Assembly: GCA_964651535.1 (NCBI GenBank)
Contig: CAZYYE010000002.1
Location: 851,869-915,868, forward strand
Length of the DNA: 64,000 nucleotides
From: Terrimesophilobacter sp964651535
GTDB taxonomy: Bacteria; Actinomycetota; Actinomycetes; Actinomycetales; Microbacteriaceae
Reading direction: 5' to 3'
A program made the translations under genes and the position numbers. A model generated the notes under the pieces. It did no database searches, was not told where the DNA came from, and was given only the letters and a program-made list of their open reading frames with translations. This document shows positions 51,143 to 59,327 of this stretch, piece after piece; the first letter of the stretch is position 1; each line of letters begins with the position of its first letter.

Positions 51143-51613
51143 TTACCACCGGTAGTGCGCGAACGCGCGGTTCGACTCGGCCATCTTGTGCGTGTCCTCG
51201 CGACGCTTCACCGCGGCCCCAAGGCCATTGGACGCGTCGAGGATCTCGTTCGTGAGGCGCTCGGTCATGGTCTTCTCGCGGCGGGCCTTCGCGTACGTCG
51301 TCAACCAACGCAGCGCGAGAGTGTTCGCCCGGTGCGGCTTGACCTCGACGGGCACCTGGTACGTCGAGCCACCGACTCGGCGGCTCTTGACCTCGATGGT
51401 CGGACGGACGTTGTCGAGCGCCTTCTTCAGCGTGACGACGGCATCCGCGCCGTTCTTCGACGAGACGCCGGCGAGGGCATCGTAGACGATGCGCTCGGCG
51501 AGAGCCTTCTTGCCGTCAAGAAGGATCTTGTTGACGAGCTGGCTGACGATCGGGGCGCCGTAAACCGGGTCGCTGACGACGGGGCGCTTGGGTGCTGGTC
51601 CTTTACGGGGCAT
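51143..51613 (-). CDS. rpsG: 30S ribosomal protein S7
   Basis: A 156-residue S7, MPRKGPAPKRPVVSDPVYG, with LVNKILLDGKKALAERIVYDAL and RRVGGSTYQVPVEV. It nucleates assembly of the 30S head. It overlaps rpsL by one base. Confidence 0.98.
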   Translation of the reverse strand: MPRKGPAPKRPVVSDPVYGAPIVSQLVNKILLDGKKALAERIVYDALAGVSSKNGADAVVTLKKALDNVRPTIEVKSRRVGGSTYQVPVEVKPHRANTLALRWLTTYAKARREKTMTERLTNEILDASNGLGAAVKRREDTHKMAESNRAFAHYRW

Positions 51614-51987
51614 TACTTCTTGTCCTTCTTCGCGCCGTAGCGGCTACGCGCCTGCTGACGGTTCTTCACGGCCTGGGTGTCGAGCGCGCCGCGCACGATC
51701 TTGTAGCGGACACCGGGGAGGTCTTTCACCCGGCCGCCGCGCACGAGCACCATCGAGTGCTCCTGCAGGTTGTGGCCTTCGCCCGGAATGTAGGCGGTAA
51801 CTTCCGTGCCGTTGGAAAGCTTCACGCGAGCAACCTTGCGAAGCGCCGAGTTCGGCTTCTTCGGGGTCGTCGTGTAGACGCGGGTGCACACGCCGCGCTG
51901 CTGGGGATTGGCCTTCAGGGCTGGCGTCTTGGTCTTGGCGACCTTCGGCGAGCGACCCTTGCGGACCAACTGCTGAATGGTTGGCAC
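51613..51987 (-). CDS. rpsL: 30S ribosomal protein S12
   Basis: GTG 51987, preceded by AAGGAGTCAAATCA, gives VPTIQQLVRKGRSPK and 124 residues; the open frame upstream is leader. TTTPKKPNSALRKVARV and PGEGHNLQEHSMVLVRGGRVKDLPGVRYK are intact, with the lysines at the classical streptomycin-resistance positions unaltered (K43 region TTPKKPNS and the GGRVKDLPG lysine). It is the first gene of the str operon. A 295-base gap precedes it in which I could not fix a promoter. Confidence 0.98.
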   Translation of the reverse strand: MPTIQQLVRKGRSPKVAKTKTPALKANPQQRGVCTRVYTTTPKKPNSALRKVARVKLSNGTEVTAYIPGEGHNLQEHSMVLVRGGRVKDLPGVRYKIVRGALDTQAVKNRQQARSRYGAKKDKK

Positions 51988-52282
51988 TGATTTGACTCCT
52001 TGAATTGACTGCACGGTGACAGTTGGTACTTGTTCTCCACTCCGCACATTGAAAACCGCCGCGCCGAGTGATGTGACCCACCGCGGGAGTTGAGTCCCTG
52101 GCTTAAGTGGTGGGTATGCCGTGGGGGCGCTGGAACTGCGGTAAAGCCGTTCCGTCGAGCCCAATTCCAAATGGGTGCCTCAGTGCCCGTTCCCCCGCGA
52201 TTTTGGGCACAGGACAACGCGCGGTAAAGCGCACACCTAGAAAAGAGTAGTCGTTCGCCGTCATCCGGTCAAATGTTCGTGG

Positions 52283-52789
52283 CTACCTGGCGCGAGACCG
52301 GGCCCCGTCGATCACGGGAAGCAGGAGGATGGTGAGCCCGGCAAGAACCGCGGAGACGATGACGAAAGGGCTCGCGAGGTACCTGCCGAAGAACATGAAG
52401 GGTGAAAGAAGGCGTTCCTGTCCGAATGCATAGACGATCGCCCCGGCCGACGGACTGAGGAGATACACGATGAGCGCCGTGCCCACGGCACGCCCCACCG
52501 GTATTCGCCGTTTCCCGAATGTCGGCCGGAGCCCGCCCAGCACGGACACGAATACCACAGAGAGCGCGGCGACCGCCATGACGGGACCGACGAGCGGTCC
52601 TGCGTCCGGTTCTGAAATAACGTCGCGATCCGTCACCAAACTCACGAACCCGTCAATCGCCAGAAGCAGGGCCCCATAGAGGACCGCAACCATCACGGCA
52701 ATGAGGAGGGCCCGAGAAAACGAACCGTGAACGGCCGGATCAGACGGCGGCGACTCCGCCAAACTCTGCTCTCTTCCGCGCTTCCTCAT
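52283..52789 (-). CDS. Small four-helix membrane protein, possibly DUF6121-like
   Basis: This 168-residue protein has a polar N-terminus (1-25) and four hydrophobic segments around residues 27-50, 66-88, 103-120 and 138-160. The stretch FVSLVTDRDVISEPDAGPLVGPVM between helices 1 and 2 recalls membrane proteins of Microbacteriaceae grouped as DUF6121, but I hold this with low certainty. The start at 52789 overlaps the preceding gene by 50 bases; a later start at 52693 would remove the overlap but shorten the first helix. Function unknown. Confidence 0.65.
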   Translation of the reverse strand: MRKRGREQSLAESPPSDPAVHGSFSRALLIAVMVAVLYGALLLAIDGFVSLVTDRDVISEPDAGPLVGPVMAVAALSVVFVSVLGGLRPTFGKRRIPVGRAVGTALIVYLLSPSAGAIVYAFGQERLLSPFMFFGRYLASPFVIVSAVLAGLTILLLPVIDGARSRAR

Positions 52790-53516
52790 TCTCGAAGGCC
52801 TGCCACGCTTCGTAGTTGCGTTCGCGAACGCGCCGACCGCGCCGGGCGATCGCCGCCCCGAACCAGATCGAGGTTTCCCTCGCGAGAAGCGCCGCTACCA
52901 CGAGGGCCGGGTTGGTCGCGAATTCCGCGAAGGCGTCGGATGCCTGGCTCGCTGTGAGACCGAACCCTCCCGACATCAGGAGCATGGCCCCGACGGAAGC
53001 AAAGTACGTGACTGCCCCGACGACGAGGGAACCAATCACCCACGCCCACCAGCTGGCCCGATTCACGAGAAGGACCCACAGGATCATGACGACGAGGAAT
53101 GCGAGAACCGGGACGTAGTACAGCGGACCGGTGACGAATGTGACAAGCGCGTCCGGCACCATCGCCGGGCTCACAAACAGAATGAGGAGTGCCGCAACTC
53201 CCGCATACACCGCGGCGAACACGATTGCTGCGATAACCGCCAGAAGCGTTCCCATCCCCCGATTGCCCCTGGGCCTGGGGGGCGTCGGTGCCGTGACGTA
53301 CACGGTCTGCACCGGTGCGGGTGCGACCTCACCGGTGTGGCCGGCTTCGACAACTTCGACAACTTCGCCACTCTCTGCCGCAGCGTCGACGTCGGTCGAT
53401 TCGCTCACGACGGGTTCGACGGCGACAACTTCCGGTGCAGCAGCGTCGTCCACTGGAGCATCCTTGGCAGCGTCATCCGGCGCTTTGTCGTCCGGCGTTA
53501 CGTTCTTGGCGTTCAT
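52740..53516 (-). CDS. Membrane protein with acidic disordered N-terminus, unknown function
   Basis: ATG 53516, preceded by GGAGGTACGG, gives 258 residues. Residues 1-75 are acidic and rich in Ala, Asp, Glu and Val. A basic PRPRGNRG patch leads into four helices (about 90-115, 127-150, 157-180 and a shorter one near 190-205), and the C-terminus is charged (RRGRRVRERNYEAWQAFENEEARKRAEFG). I do not recognise a characterised family. It lies 83 bases after pilO and before a second membrane gene and rpsL, so it may be a tail gene of the pilus transcript or independent. Confidence 0.7.
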   Translation of the reverse strand: MNAKNVTPDDKAPDDAAKDAPVDDAAAPEVVAVEPVVSESTDVDAAAESGEVVEVVEAGHTGEVAPAPVQTVYVTAPTPPRPRGNRGMGTLLAVIAAIVFAAVYAGVAALLILFVSPAMVPDALVTFVTGPLYYVPVLAFLVVMILWVLLVNRASWWAWVIGSLVVGAVTYFASVGAMLLMSGGFGLTASQASDAFAEFATNPALVVAALLARETSIWFGAAIARRGRRVRERNYEAWQAFENEEARKRAEFGGVAAV

Positions 53517-53599
53517 CCGTACCTCCACATGCCGGGGCTCCGTGGCCCGGTCAGGGTCACTCTAGCAATGGATGCTGGGTTGGCGACAGGTGATGAGCT

Positions 53600-54262
53600 C
53601 TACGGCGACGGACTCGGCGTCGGTGCCGTGTCCAGCGACCCGACGGGCGTCGGCGTCGGCGGCGGCGCCGACGGATCGACGAGCACGTAAACGTACCCCG
53701 TAATCGAGCCCGTGTAGCCGGCCGTTTCGCCGTCACCGCCCGTGGTCGTCTGCTCCTGAGCCACCGTAAGTTTGGTCACGAGGAACAGGCGGGTGCCGAA
53801 CTGGAGGTCGCTGACGAACTCCATCACTTGAGCCTGAGAACCCACGACAGTCAGGTTGATCGTGATCGCGACGAAGTTGTCCGCCGTCACAAGTGGGCTG
53901 ACCGTTGCGCCCGGTGCCGCCAGATACCGCTCGGCATCGCTCGCGGCAAACTTGGTGAGCTTGACTCCGCTCGCGCTCTCCAGCTCGTGAAGCTGCCCGA
54001 GGAACGTGGAAAGCTCGTCTCCCGGAGGCAACTCCTTTTGAGCTTCGGCGAGGTCGGCTTTCAGTTCATCGAGCTGCTCGAACTGCTTCTTGAGCTCCTT
54101 CAGCTTCACCTCGTGAAGGCGGTTTTGCTGCTCGACGTTGGCCCGCTGTTCGTTCGCCGCGCTCATCTCATCGATCTTGGGCGAAACTCCGAGGAACCAG
54201 CCCATCACGAGGATGGCGACACCGAGGACCGCGGCAATGAGCAACCAGAACTTGTTGTTCAT
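53600..54262 (-). CDS. pilO: PilO-like type IV pilus alignment protein
   Basis: I prefer ATG 54262, seven bases after GGGGGTG, over the GTG six bases upstream. The 220-residue product has one N-terminal helix (about 5-25), a coiled coil (about 30-80, with KELKKQFEQLDELKADLAEAQKELP) and a ferredoxin-like domain, the layout of PilO. The C-terminus is a Pro/Thr/Ser-rich tail (PPPTPTPVGSLDTAPTPSPSP) likely to be exposed in or beyond the cell wall. PilO pairs with PilN to link the cytoplasmic PilM ring to the pilus. pilN overlaps its start region. Confidence 0.85.
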   Translation of the reverse strand: MNNKFWLLIAAVLGVAILVMGWFLGVSPKIDEMSAANEQRANVEQQNRLHEVKLKELKKQFEQLDELKADLAEAQKELPPGDELSTFLGQLHELESASGVKLTKFAASDAERYLAAPGATVSPLVTADNFVAITINLTVVGSQAQVMEFVSDLQFGTRLFLVTKLTVAQEQTTTGGDGETAGYTGSITGYVYVLVDPSAPPPTPTPVGSLDTAPTPSPSP

Positions 54263-54264
54263 GC

Positions 54265-55047
54265 TCACTCACCCCCTTCGGAATCGCTTGACTCGCTGGG
54301 ACTCGGGGATGGTGTCGGAGTCGTTTTCTCCTCGACCTTGTTCCGGGCATCCTGCTCGGCCCGCGACTTGTCCCTCTCGGCGAGCGCGACGTCATCGAAG
54401 CGGTCCAGGAATGCGTCCCGGTTGATGTGCATGGTGATCGTCACTTCGTAGAGCGCGGTTTCCGCGTTGAGCGTGATCGAGCCCGGGGTTGCGTCGACGA
54501 AGCCGTAAAGTTTCGACAACGCGTCGAGCCAGGCTTCGACATCCGGGAGCGACTGGCTCATCGCCGTGAACTTCAGTTCGCCGATCCGGTCGCCCTGGAG
54601 CGGCACCGACGGTTGATTGAATGCGAGGAGCGGCGTCGCGGTTTCGGCGACGACGTTGGTCACGAGTGTGCCAGCGGGAAGACTCGCCTGGATGTCGTTC
54701 AGGAACGCCTTCCAGTCGATCTCGGTCGACATCCCCACCTGGCGTGCTGCCGCGGCGGTGGCGAGCAGGCTCGTGATCTGCTTCACTTCGACGTATTTGC
54801 CCTGTTCTGCGATGAGTTCCTGCGTCCGCTGATTCGCGGAATCGAGTTGACTCTGGGCTGTGGCCGCAAGAACCGCTGCGCCGGCGTAGCCGGCGATGAC
54901 GATGAGGACGGCGACGACCAGAAGCGCAACCGCGTTGCGTCGCATGATCTTGCCCTGCGCCGCGGCACCAACCTCTGGCGGAAGCAGGTTTGCGCGCGCC
55001 GGTCCCCCGATGTTGAGGCCGCCTCCGCTGCCGGTGTCACGGCTCAT
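54265..55047 (-). CDS. pilN: PilN-like type IV pilus assembly protein
   Basis: The 260-residue protein contains ARANLLPPEVGA near residues 17-28, corresponding to the short cytoplasmic PilN motif (NLLP) that binds PilM, then one helix (about 38-63), a coiled coil and a ferredoxin-like domain. The C-terminus is a Lys/Glu region followed by a Thr/Pro/Ser-rich tail. Overlaps with pilM (four bases) and the adjoining pilO indicate coupled synthesis of the complex. Confidence 0.87.
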   Translation of the reverse strand: MSRDTGSGGGLNIGGPARANLLPPEVGAAAQGKIMRRNAVALLVVAVLIVIAGYAGAAVLAATAQSQLDSANQRTQELIAEQGKYVEVKQITSLLATAAAARQVGMSTEIDWKAFLNDIQASLPAGTLVTNVVAETATPLLAFNQPSVPLQGDRIGELKFTAMSQSLPDVEAWLDALSKLYGFVDATPGSITLNAETALYEVTITMHINRDAFLDRFDDVALAERDKSRAEQDARNKVEEKTTPTPSPSPSESSDSEGGE

Positions 55048-56090
55048 GCTGCTGCACCCCCCAAAGCGAGACCTAAAGCCACGTTCATTCCCAGTTGGCT
55101 CTGCGTTCCTCTCGACGCGTCGCGGGAAACCTCGATGCTCCCAAAAGTGTCCCCGAGGACAACCGGAATGCGGGTCATTTCGGAGAGCGCGTCGGCAAAT
55201 CCGAGAAGCTGCGCCCCTCCGCCGGTGAGGATTATTCCGGAGTACGGTTCATTCTGGCGAGTGTTCGCAAAGAAGCTGAGCGTGTTCTTCAGGCTCGTGA
55301 GAAGGTTTCCGGTCACTTCACGGATGATCGCGATCGTCGGCGCCTGTTCCGGAGGAACCGTGACACCCCCGAGTCCGAGCGAACGCTTCGTCTGCTCCGC
55401 TTCGTTCTCCGAGATGCTCAATCGGTCGGCGAGGGCTGCTGTGAGATCGTGGCCCCCGTTTGCGATGATGCGAACGAACTGGGGAACCCCTCCACTCGTC
55501 ACGATCACATTGGTGGTGCGTGCCCCGATATCGATGTGGGCGACGTTGCCGATCATTCGGGACGGCGAAGTGAGGCGCGTGAGCGCGAACGGGATGAGGT
55601 CGACTCCGACCGGAACGAGTCCCGCGAGTTGCACGGCCTTCACGTTGGCAAGAACCGAATCCTTGATCGCCGCGACGAGCAGCCCATTGACAACGGGGCC
55701 GGCTTCGCTTGCGCTCTCCGAAATCGGATAGAAGTCGAGCAGCGCATCCGAAACCGGAACGGGGAGCATTTCCTGAACGTGCGTGGGAAGCGACTCGCGA
55801 ATCTCGTTCTGGCTGAGTTTGGGCACCGACAGGTCGCGCACGAGCACTTTCGCGTTGCCGACGCCGAGGATGACTTCCTTGCTGCCGAATTTCGCGGCAT
55901 TCCACAACTGCTTGAGCGCAGCGGCTACGGTATTGACTTCGATGACCTCGCCGTTCTTCACCGCGCCCTCGGGAATGGGCAAGGAGAAGAACCTCGCGAC
56001 CGTTGGGCGCTTGGAACCGACACCGGTCACCTCGACCGCCCTGATACTTCCGGAGCCGATATCCACTCCGACAAGCTGCGTGCTGGCCAT
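55044..56090 (-). CDS. pilM: PilM-like actin-fold pilus assembly ATPase
   Basis: ATG 56090 after AGGGGATGTG gives 348 residues. The actin/FtsA-like fold shows LVGVDIGSGSIRAVEVTG (phosphate 1 loop), VAHIDIGARTTNVIVTSGG (phosphate 2) and GIILTGGGAQLLGFADAL (adenosine motif). NEIRESLPTHVQEMLPVPVSDALLDF and the DLIPFALTR region match PilM. It forms the cytoplasmic ring that couples the motor to PilN-PilO. Confidence 0.92.
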   Translation of the reverse strand: MASTQLVGVDIGSGSIRAVEVTGVGSKRPTVARFFSLPIPEGAVKNGEVIEVNTVAAALKQLWNAAKFGSKEVILGVGNAKVLVRDLSVPKLSQNEIRESLPTHVQEMLPVPVSDALLDFYPISESASEAGPVVNGLLVAAIKDSVLANVKAVQLAGLVPVGVDLIPFALTRLTSPSRMIGNVAHIDIGARTTNVIVTSGGVPQFVRIIANGGHDLTAALADRLSISENEAEQTKRSLGLGGVTVPPEQAPTIAIIREVTGNLLTSLKNTLSFFANTRQNEPYSGIILTGGGAQLLGFADALSEMTRIPVVLGDTFGSIEVSRDASRGTQSQLGMNVALGLALGGAAA

Positions 56091-56098
56091 CACATCCC

Positions 56099-56917
56099 CT
56101 AACTGATTCCGACCAGAGTGAGATACCCCTGCGAAATCTCACGTCCAAAAACTACTCCGACCCATGCACCCAACAGCATCCACGGACCGAACGGAATTCC
56201 CGTCTTTCGTGTTGCTCGGCCGGTGGCCAGTAGCACGATCGAAAAGACTCCCCCCAGCAAGAATGCAGCAAATGCGCCAACAATCAAAGAACCCCATCCG
56301 AGGTACCCCAGCGCGAGCCCGACAATCGCGGCCAGTTTCACGTCGCCGAAGCCCATTCCTCTCGGATAGATGAGGACGAGAACCAGGTAGAAGGCGAAAA
56401 GCGCCGCGCCCCCCACGCACGCCCACAGCAGAGAGAACCAGTCCCCGGTGCCGAAACTGGTCACGGCGAGAAGAACGCCGAGAATGGCGATCGACGGGAC
56501 GACGATCCGATTGGGGAGCGTTCGGGTGTCCAAGTCGATCAGCGCGAGCGCGATGGATACCGCCGCGAAGTAGAGGTAGGCAGGCAGAAGCCAGAATCCG
56601 GCGGGTTGGATCGCCGACCACAGCGCGACGCCCACGAACGCGAGTGCCGTTCCGAGTTCGACGAGCGGATACCGAATCGAGATCCGCTCGCCGCAGTCTC
56701 GGCACCTTCCGCGGAGGATGAGCCACGAAACCACGGGAATGTTGTCGCGCGCGCGAATCGGATGCCCGCACTTCGGGCACGCACTCGGCGGCGAGCTGAG
56801 TGAGGCCCCGTTGGGGATCCGCCAGACGACGACGTTCAGGAACGACCCGATCGCGAGCCCGAGCACCCCGACGAAGATGGCGACGACCAGGATGACGCCG
56901 CTGGTCGGTTCAATCAT
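56099..56917 (-). CDS. pilD: Prepilin peptidase / N-methyltransferase
   Basis: The 272-residue membrane enzyme has GSFLNVVVWRIPNG near residue 24, the zinc-binding cysteines at 47, 50, 72 and 75 (CPKC and CRDC), and both catalytic aspartate sites: IDLDTRTLPN at 128-137 and GMGFGDVKL near 193. About eight helices are present. It cleaves the class III signals of the pilins encoded next to it and, as the cysteine domain suggests, methylates the new N-terminus. Its ATGA start overlaps the pilX-like stop. Confidence 0.95.
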   Translation of the reverse strand: MIEPTSGVILVVAIFVGVLGLAIGSFLNVVVWRIPNGASLSSPPSACPKCGHPIRARDNIPVVSWLILRGRCRDCGERISIRYPLVELGTALAFVGVALWSAIQPAGFWLLPAYLYFAAVSIALALIDLDTRTLPNRIVVPSIAILGVLLAVTSFGTGDWFSLLWACVGGAALFAFYLVLVLIYPRGMGFGDVKLAAIVGLALGYLGWGSLIVGAFAAFLLGGVFSIVLLATGRATRKTGIPFGPWMLLGAWVGVVFGREISQGYLTLVGIS

Positions 56918-58629
56918 GGCCGATAGCTGCCGTCCGCGTTCATGGCCGCGGGAGTGTCCATCCAGGTCGTCACACCGTAAGTCGTCGTGACCGGCGAGAG
57001 GAACTTCGGTGGTGCCGTGTACCGGAAGCGCGGGTCGTAGTTGTAATCCTTTGCGTAGCCGTTGGCGATCGACCCGTTGCTGTAGACGGTGCCCACGGGC
57101 CCGCGGAACTTCTGCGCAATGGCGCCCTTGACGGTGAGCGTTCCCCGGTTGCCGGTATCACGGTAGTTCTGCACCTGGAAGGTGTGGAGAACCGAGATTA
57201 TCGCGGCCTCGATCTCGCGATTCGACCCGGAAAGCAGTTTGTTGCCGTATCGATTCATCGGATTCCAGACCCACACGGCATTGTTCCCCACGAGTCCCAG
57301 TATGTCGGTGCTGTCGTTCTTGTAGATGATGTCGCCGACGATATACACGTAGTTCTCAGCGGCGATCGTCAGCTGGCCGCTCATCGTCCCCTGAACGAAC
57401 ACGTCGCCGTTCTTGCAGCCGTAAGCGGACGAGCTCGCGTCTTCACTCGAGATCGGGTAACCGAGCGGATTTCCTCCTGAGGAGCACGACGGCCTGCCCG
57501 ATTCGTACCTGCCCCAGTAGTTTGGGTCCGAACTGACCGTCGGCACGTTCTGCACGTACACGAGGTTGCGATCGGGGACCGTTATCGTCGCGCCGCTTCC
57601 GGACCGAAGGTTCGAGATCGAACCGCACGCTGCCGGCGTCGAGCCCCCGGTTGCCGGGTCTCCCGTGATCTGCGTCTTCTTCGTCCACGGCGACCACACC
57701 GTCATGGTTCCATTGCCGTGGAAGGCGATCTCCGTAGGTCCCGTGTAGAGGCACCCGGGTTTCGGCACACCGGACGTCGTGAGGTCCGAACGCACTTCAC
57801 GTTTCATTTGGGAGTTCGTCGCCGGCATGCCGACGCTGTTCGCGTAGGCGAGCCCGCCCGAGTTGAAGTTCGCGGTACCGCATCCGCTGGGGATGTCGTA
57901 GAGGCGACCGCCGCCCTGATCGATGCTGTTCGAGGTCGTCACTTTGCCGTTGAAGTTCGACTCGCAAATGTACAGGGTGTCATTGGAGTGCAGCGGCCCG
58001 TTGATGACGTCGTTGGGAGCGAACCGGATGCGGTCGCAACTCGTCGAACGGCCCGCCCATTCGTATTTCACGCAGCTGGCTGATTCGCCGCTGATCTCGG
58101 GGTCTTGAATTTCGTAGTCAGTGAAGTAAAGGAAGTCGATGAACCCGGTCTGGCGGAGATCCGCGATGACGCTGCGCGTGACTCCGTTGACGAGTCCCGT
58201 CGAACGCACCCTGATGACACCGGTATCCAGATAGTCCTCGGTGTTCACTTCGTAGCGGAACTGGGCGGTTCCGCCGCTGCCCGCGACATCCGCCCACGTG
58301 CCGCCCGTCCCGATACCGAAGGCCGGGTTCTCCTGCGTTCCCGTCGGAAGCACGACAGAGCTCGCGCCCGTGAAGTCGGCTGCCGGGTTGCCGAACTGCA
58401 CGTAAAAGCTGTCATTGGACAATCGGCTCTGGTATTCCTCCACTCCCGCATACGCGGCGGACAGCGCAGCGCTTGCCGCCTGATCCTGCCGCGCTTTCAT
58501 GGTTCCGCTGATCGACGCCGTGACAGCAACAGTGGCGAGGATCATGAGTACTGCGCCGATCGCAATGACGATGATGAGGGCGAACCCGTGTTCCGAGCGC
58601 CCAATGCGGGATCTGAGGAGCGTCAACAT
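56914..58629 (-). CDS. Large PilX/GspK-like minor pilin, tip candidate
   Basis: The 571-residue protein has a class III signal SEHG cleaved before FALIIVIAIGAVLMILATVAVTA, one N-terminal helix, and a large secreted domain. The residue at mature position 5 is Ile, where pilins normally have Glu; GspK-type tip pseudopilins share this exception. The C-terminal part contains TVKGAIAQKFRGPVGT and GYAKDYNYDPRFRYTAPP, phrases I know from large PilX-like proteins of Gram-positive and Deinococcus pilus loci. Several cysteines occur (for example SSACVKYEW, TSCDR, YICESN, GCGTAN), consistent with disulfides outside the cell. It lies two bases after the pilW-like gene and overlaps pilD. Confidence 0.8.
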   Translation of the reverse strand: MLTLLRSRIGRSEHGFALIIVIAIGAVLMILATVAVTASISGTMKARQDQAASAALSAAYAGVEEYQSRLSNDSFYVQFGNPAADFTGASSVVLPTGTQENPAFGIGTGGTWADVAGSGGTAQFRYEVNTEDYLDTGVIRVRSTGLVNGVTRSVIADLRQTGFIDFLYFTDYEIQDPEISGESASCVKYEWAGRSTSCDRIRFAPNDVINGPLHSNDTLYICESNFNGKVTTSNSIDQGGGRLYDIPSGCGTANFNSGGLAYANSVGMPATNSQMKREVRSDLTTSGVPKPGCLYTGPTEIAFHGNGTMTVWSPWTKKTQITGDPATGGSTPAACGSISNLRSGSGATITVPDRNLVYVQNVPTVSSDPNYWGRYESGRPSCSSGGNPLGYPISSEDASSSAYGCKNGDVFVQGTMSGQLTIAAENYVYIVGDIIYKNDSTDILGLVGNNAVWVWNPMNRYGNKLLSGSNREIEAAIISVLHTFQVQNYRDTGNRGTLTVKGAIAQKFRGPVGTVYSNGSIANGYAKDYNYDPRFRYTAPPKFLSPVTTTYGVTTWMDTPAAMNADGSYRP

Positions 58630-58631
58630 GG

Positions 58632-59327
58632 CTACTGTCCTGTCCGGTTGATACCGAGATTTGGCACACCGATCACGCTCTTGAAAGCGACCGGGTTCCC
58701 GGCGCGCACGTCATCGGATTTCAGCTTGAAGTACACCTGCACGGACGCGACGAGGGGCAATTGAGCTGCCGTGAGTCCCGTCGTTGGCATGGTGAGCGGC
58801 GAATTGGTGGAATCGAGATACGTGAACAGCTCCGGCTCGGTACCCGACGGCGGAATGAGCGCTCCCGTCAGGATTCGCGTTGCGGACGGTGTCGCGTCGA
58901 ACGCCCAGAACCCGCTGGATACCTCGTAGGAGTCGTAGCGAACCTCGATGAGCCGACCCTGACCGTCGATCGTGAAAGCCAGCTTGGTTGGCCGGGGGTT
59001 GGCAGTCTCGACGTCGATGTAACTCGTCACCGTGAGCAGGTCCTTCTTGGCCACAACGAACGCGGGATCATCGAGCGCCTGGCCTGAGACGGGATTGCTG
59101 GCCGCGAATCGAAGCGCCCTGGACAGCTCGGTGATGCCGAGGGAAGCGGCCTTCGTGCTCGTATTGACGGATGTGCCCGTCGCGACGACGCGCGAGGTGC
59201 TGACGAACATCCCTGTGATCAGCGTGAGGACGATGCCGACAATGACCATGGCCACGAGGAGCTCGACTATGCTGATTCCCGACTGGCCGTCCCGCAGGCG
59301 GCGCGATACCTGCCTCACGTCGATCAC
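58632..59327 (-). CDS. PilW-like minor pilin
   Basis: A 231-residue prepilin with signal peptide DGQSG and mature N-terminus ISIVELLVAMVIVGIVLTLITGMF, Glu at mature position 5. The extracellular part has the LRFAASNP...VTSYIDVE and LIEVRYD pattern of PilW/GspJ-like minor pilins. GTG 59327 overlaps the stop of the preceding gene (GTGA); a second GTG three codons on is an alternative. Confidence 0.83.
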   Translation of the reverse strand: MIDVRQVSRRLRDGQSGISIVELLVAMVIVGIVLTLITGMFVSTSRVVATGTSVNTSTKAASLGITELSRALRFAASNPVSGQALDDPAFVVAKKDLLTVTSYIDVETANPRPTKLAFTIDGQGRLIEVRYDSYEVSSGFWAFDATPSATRILTGALIPPSGTEPELFTYLDSTNSPLTMPTTGLTAAQLPLVASVQVYFKLKSDDVRAGNPVAFKSVIGVPNLGINRTGQ

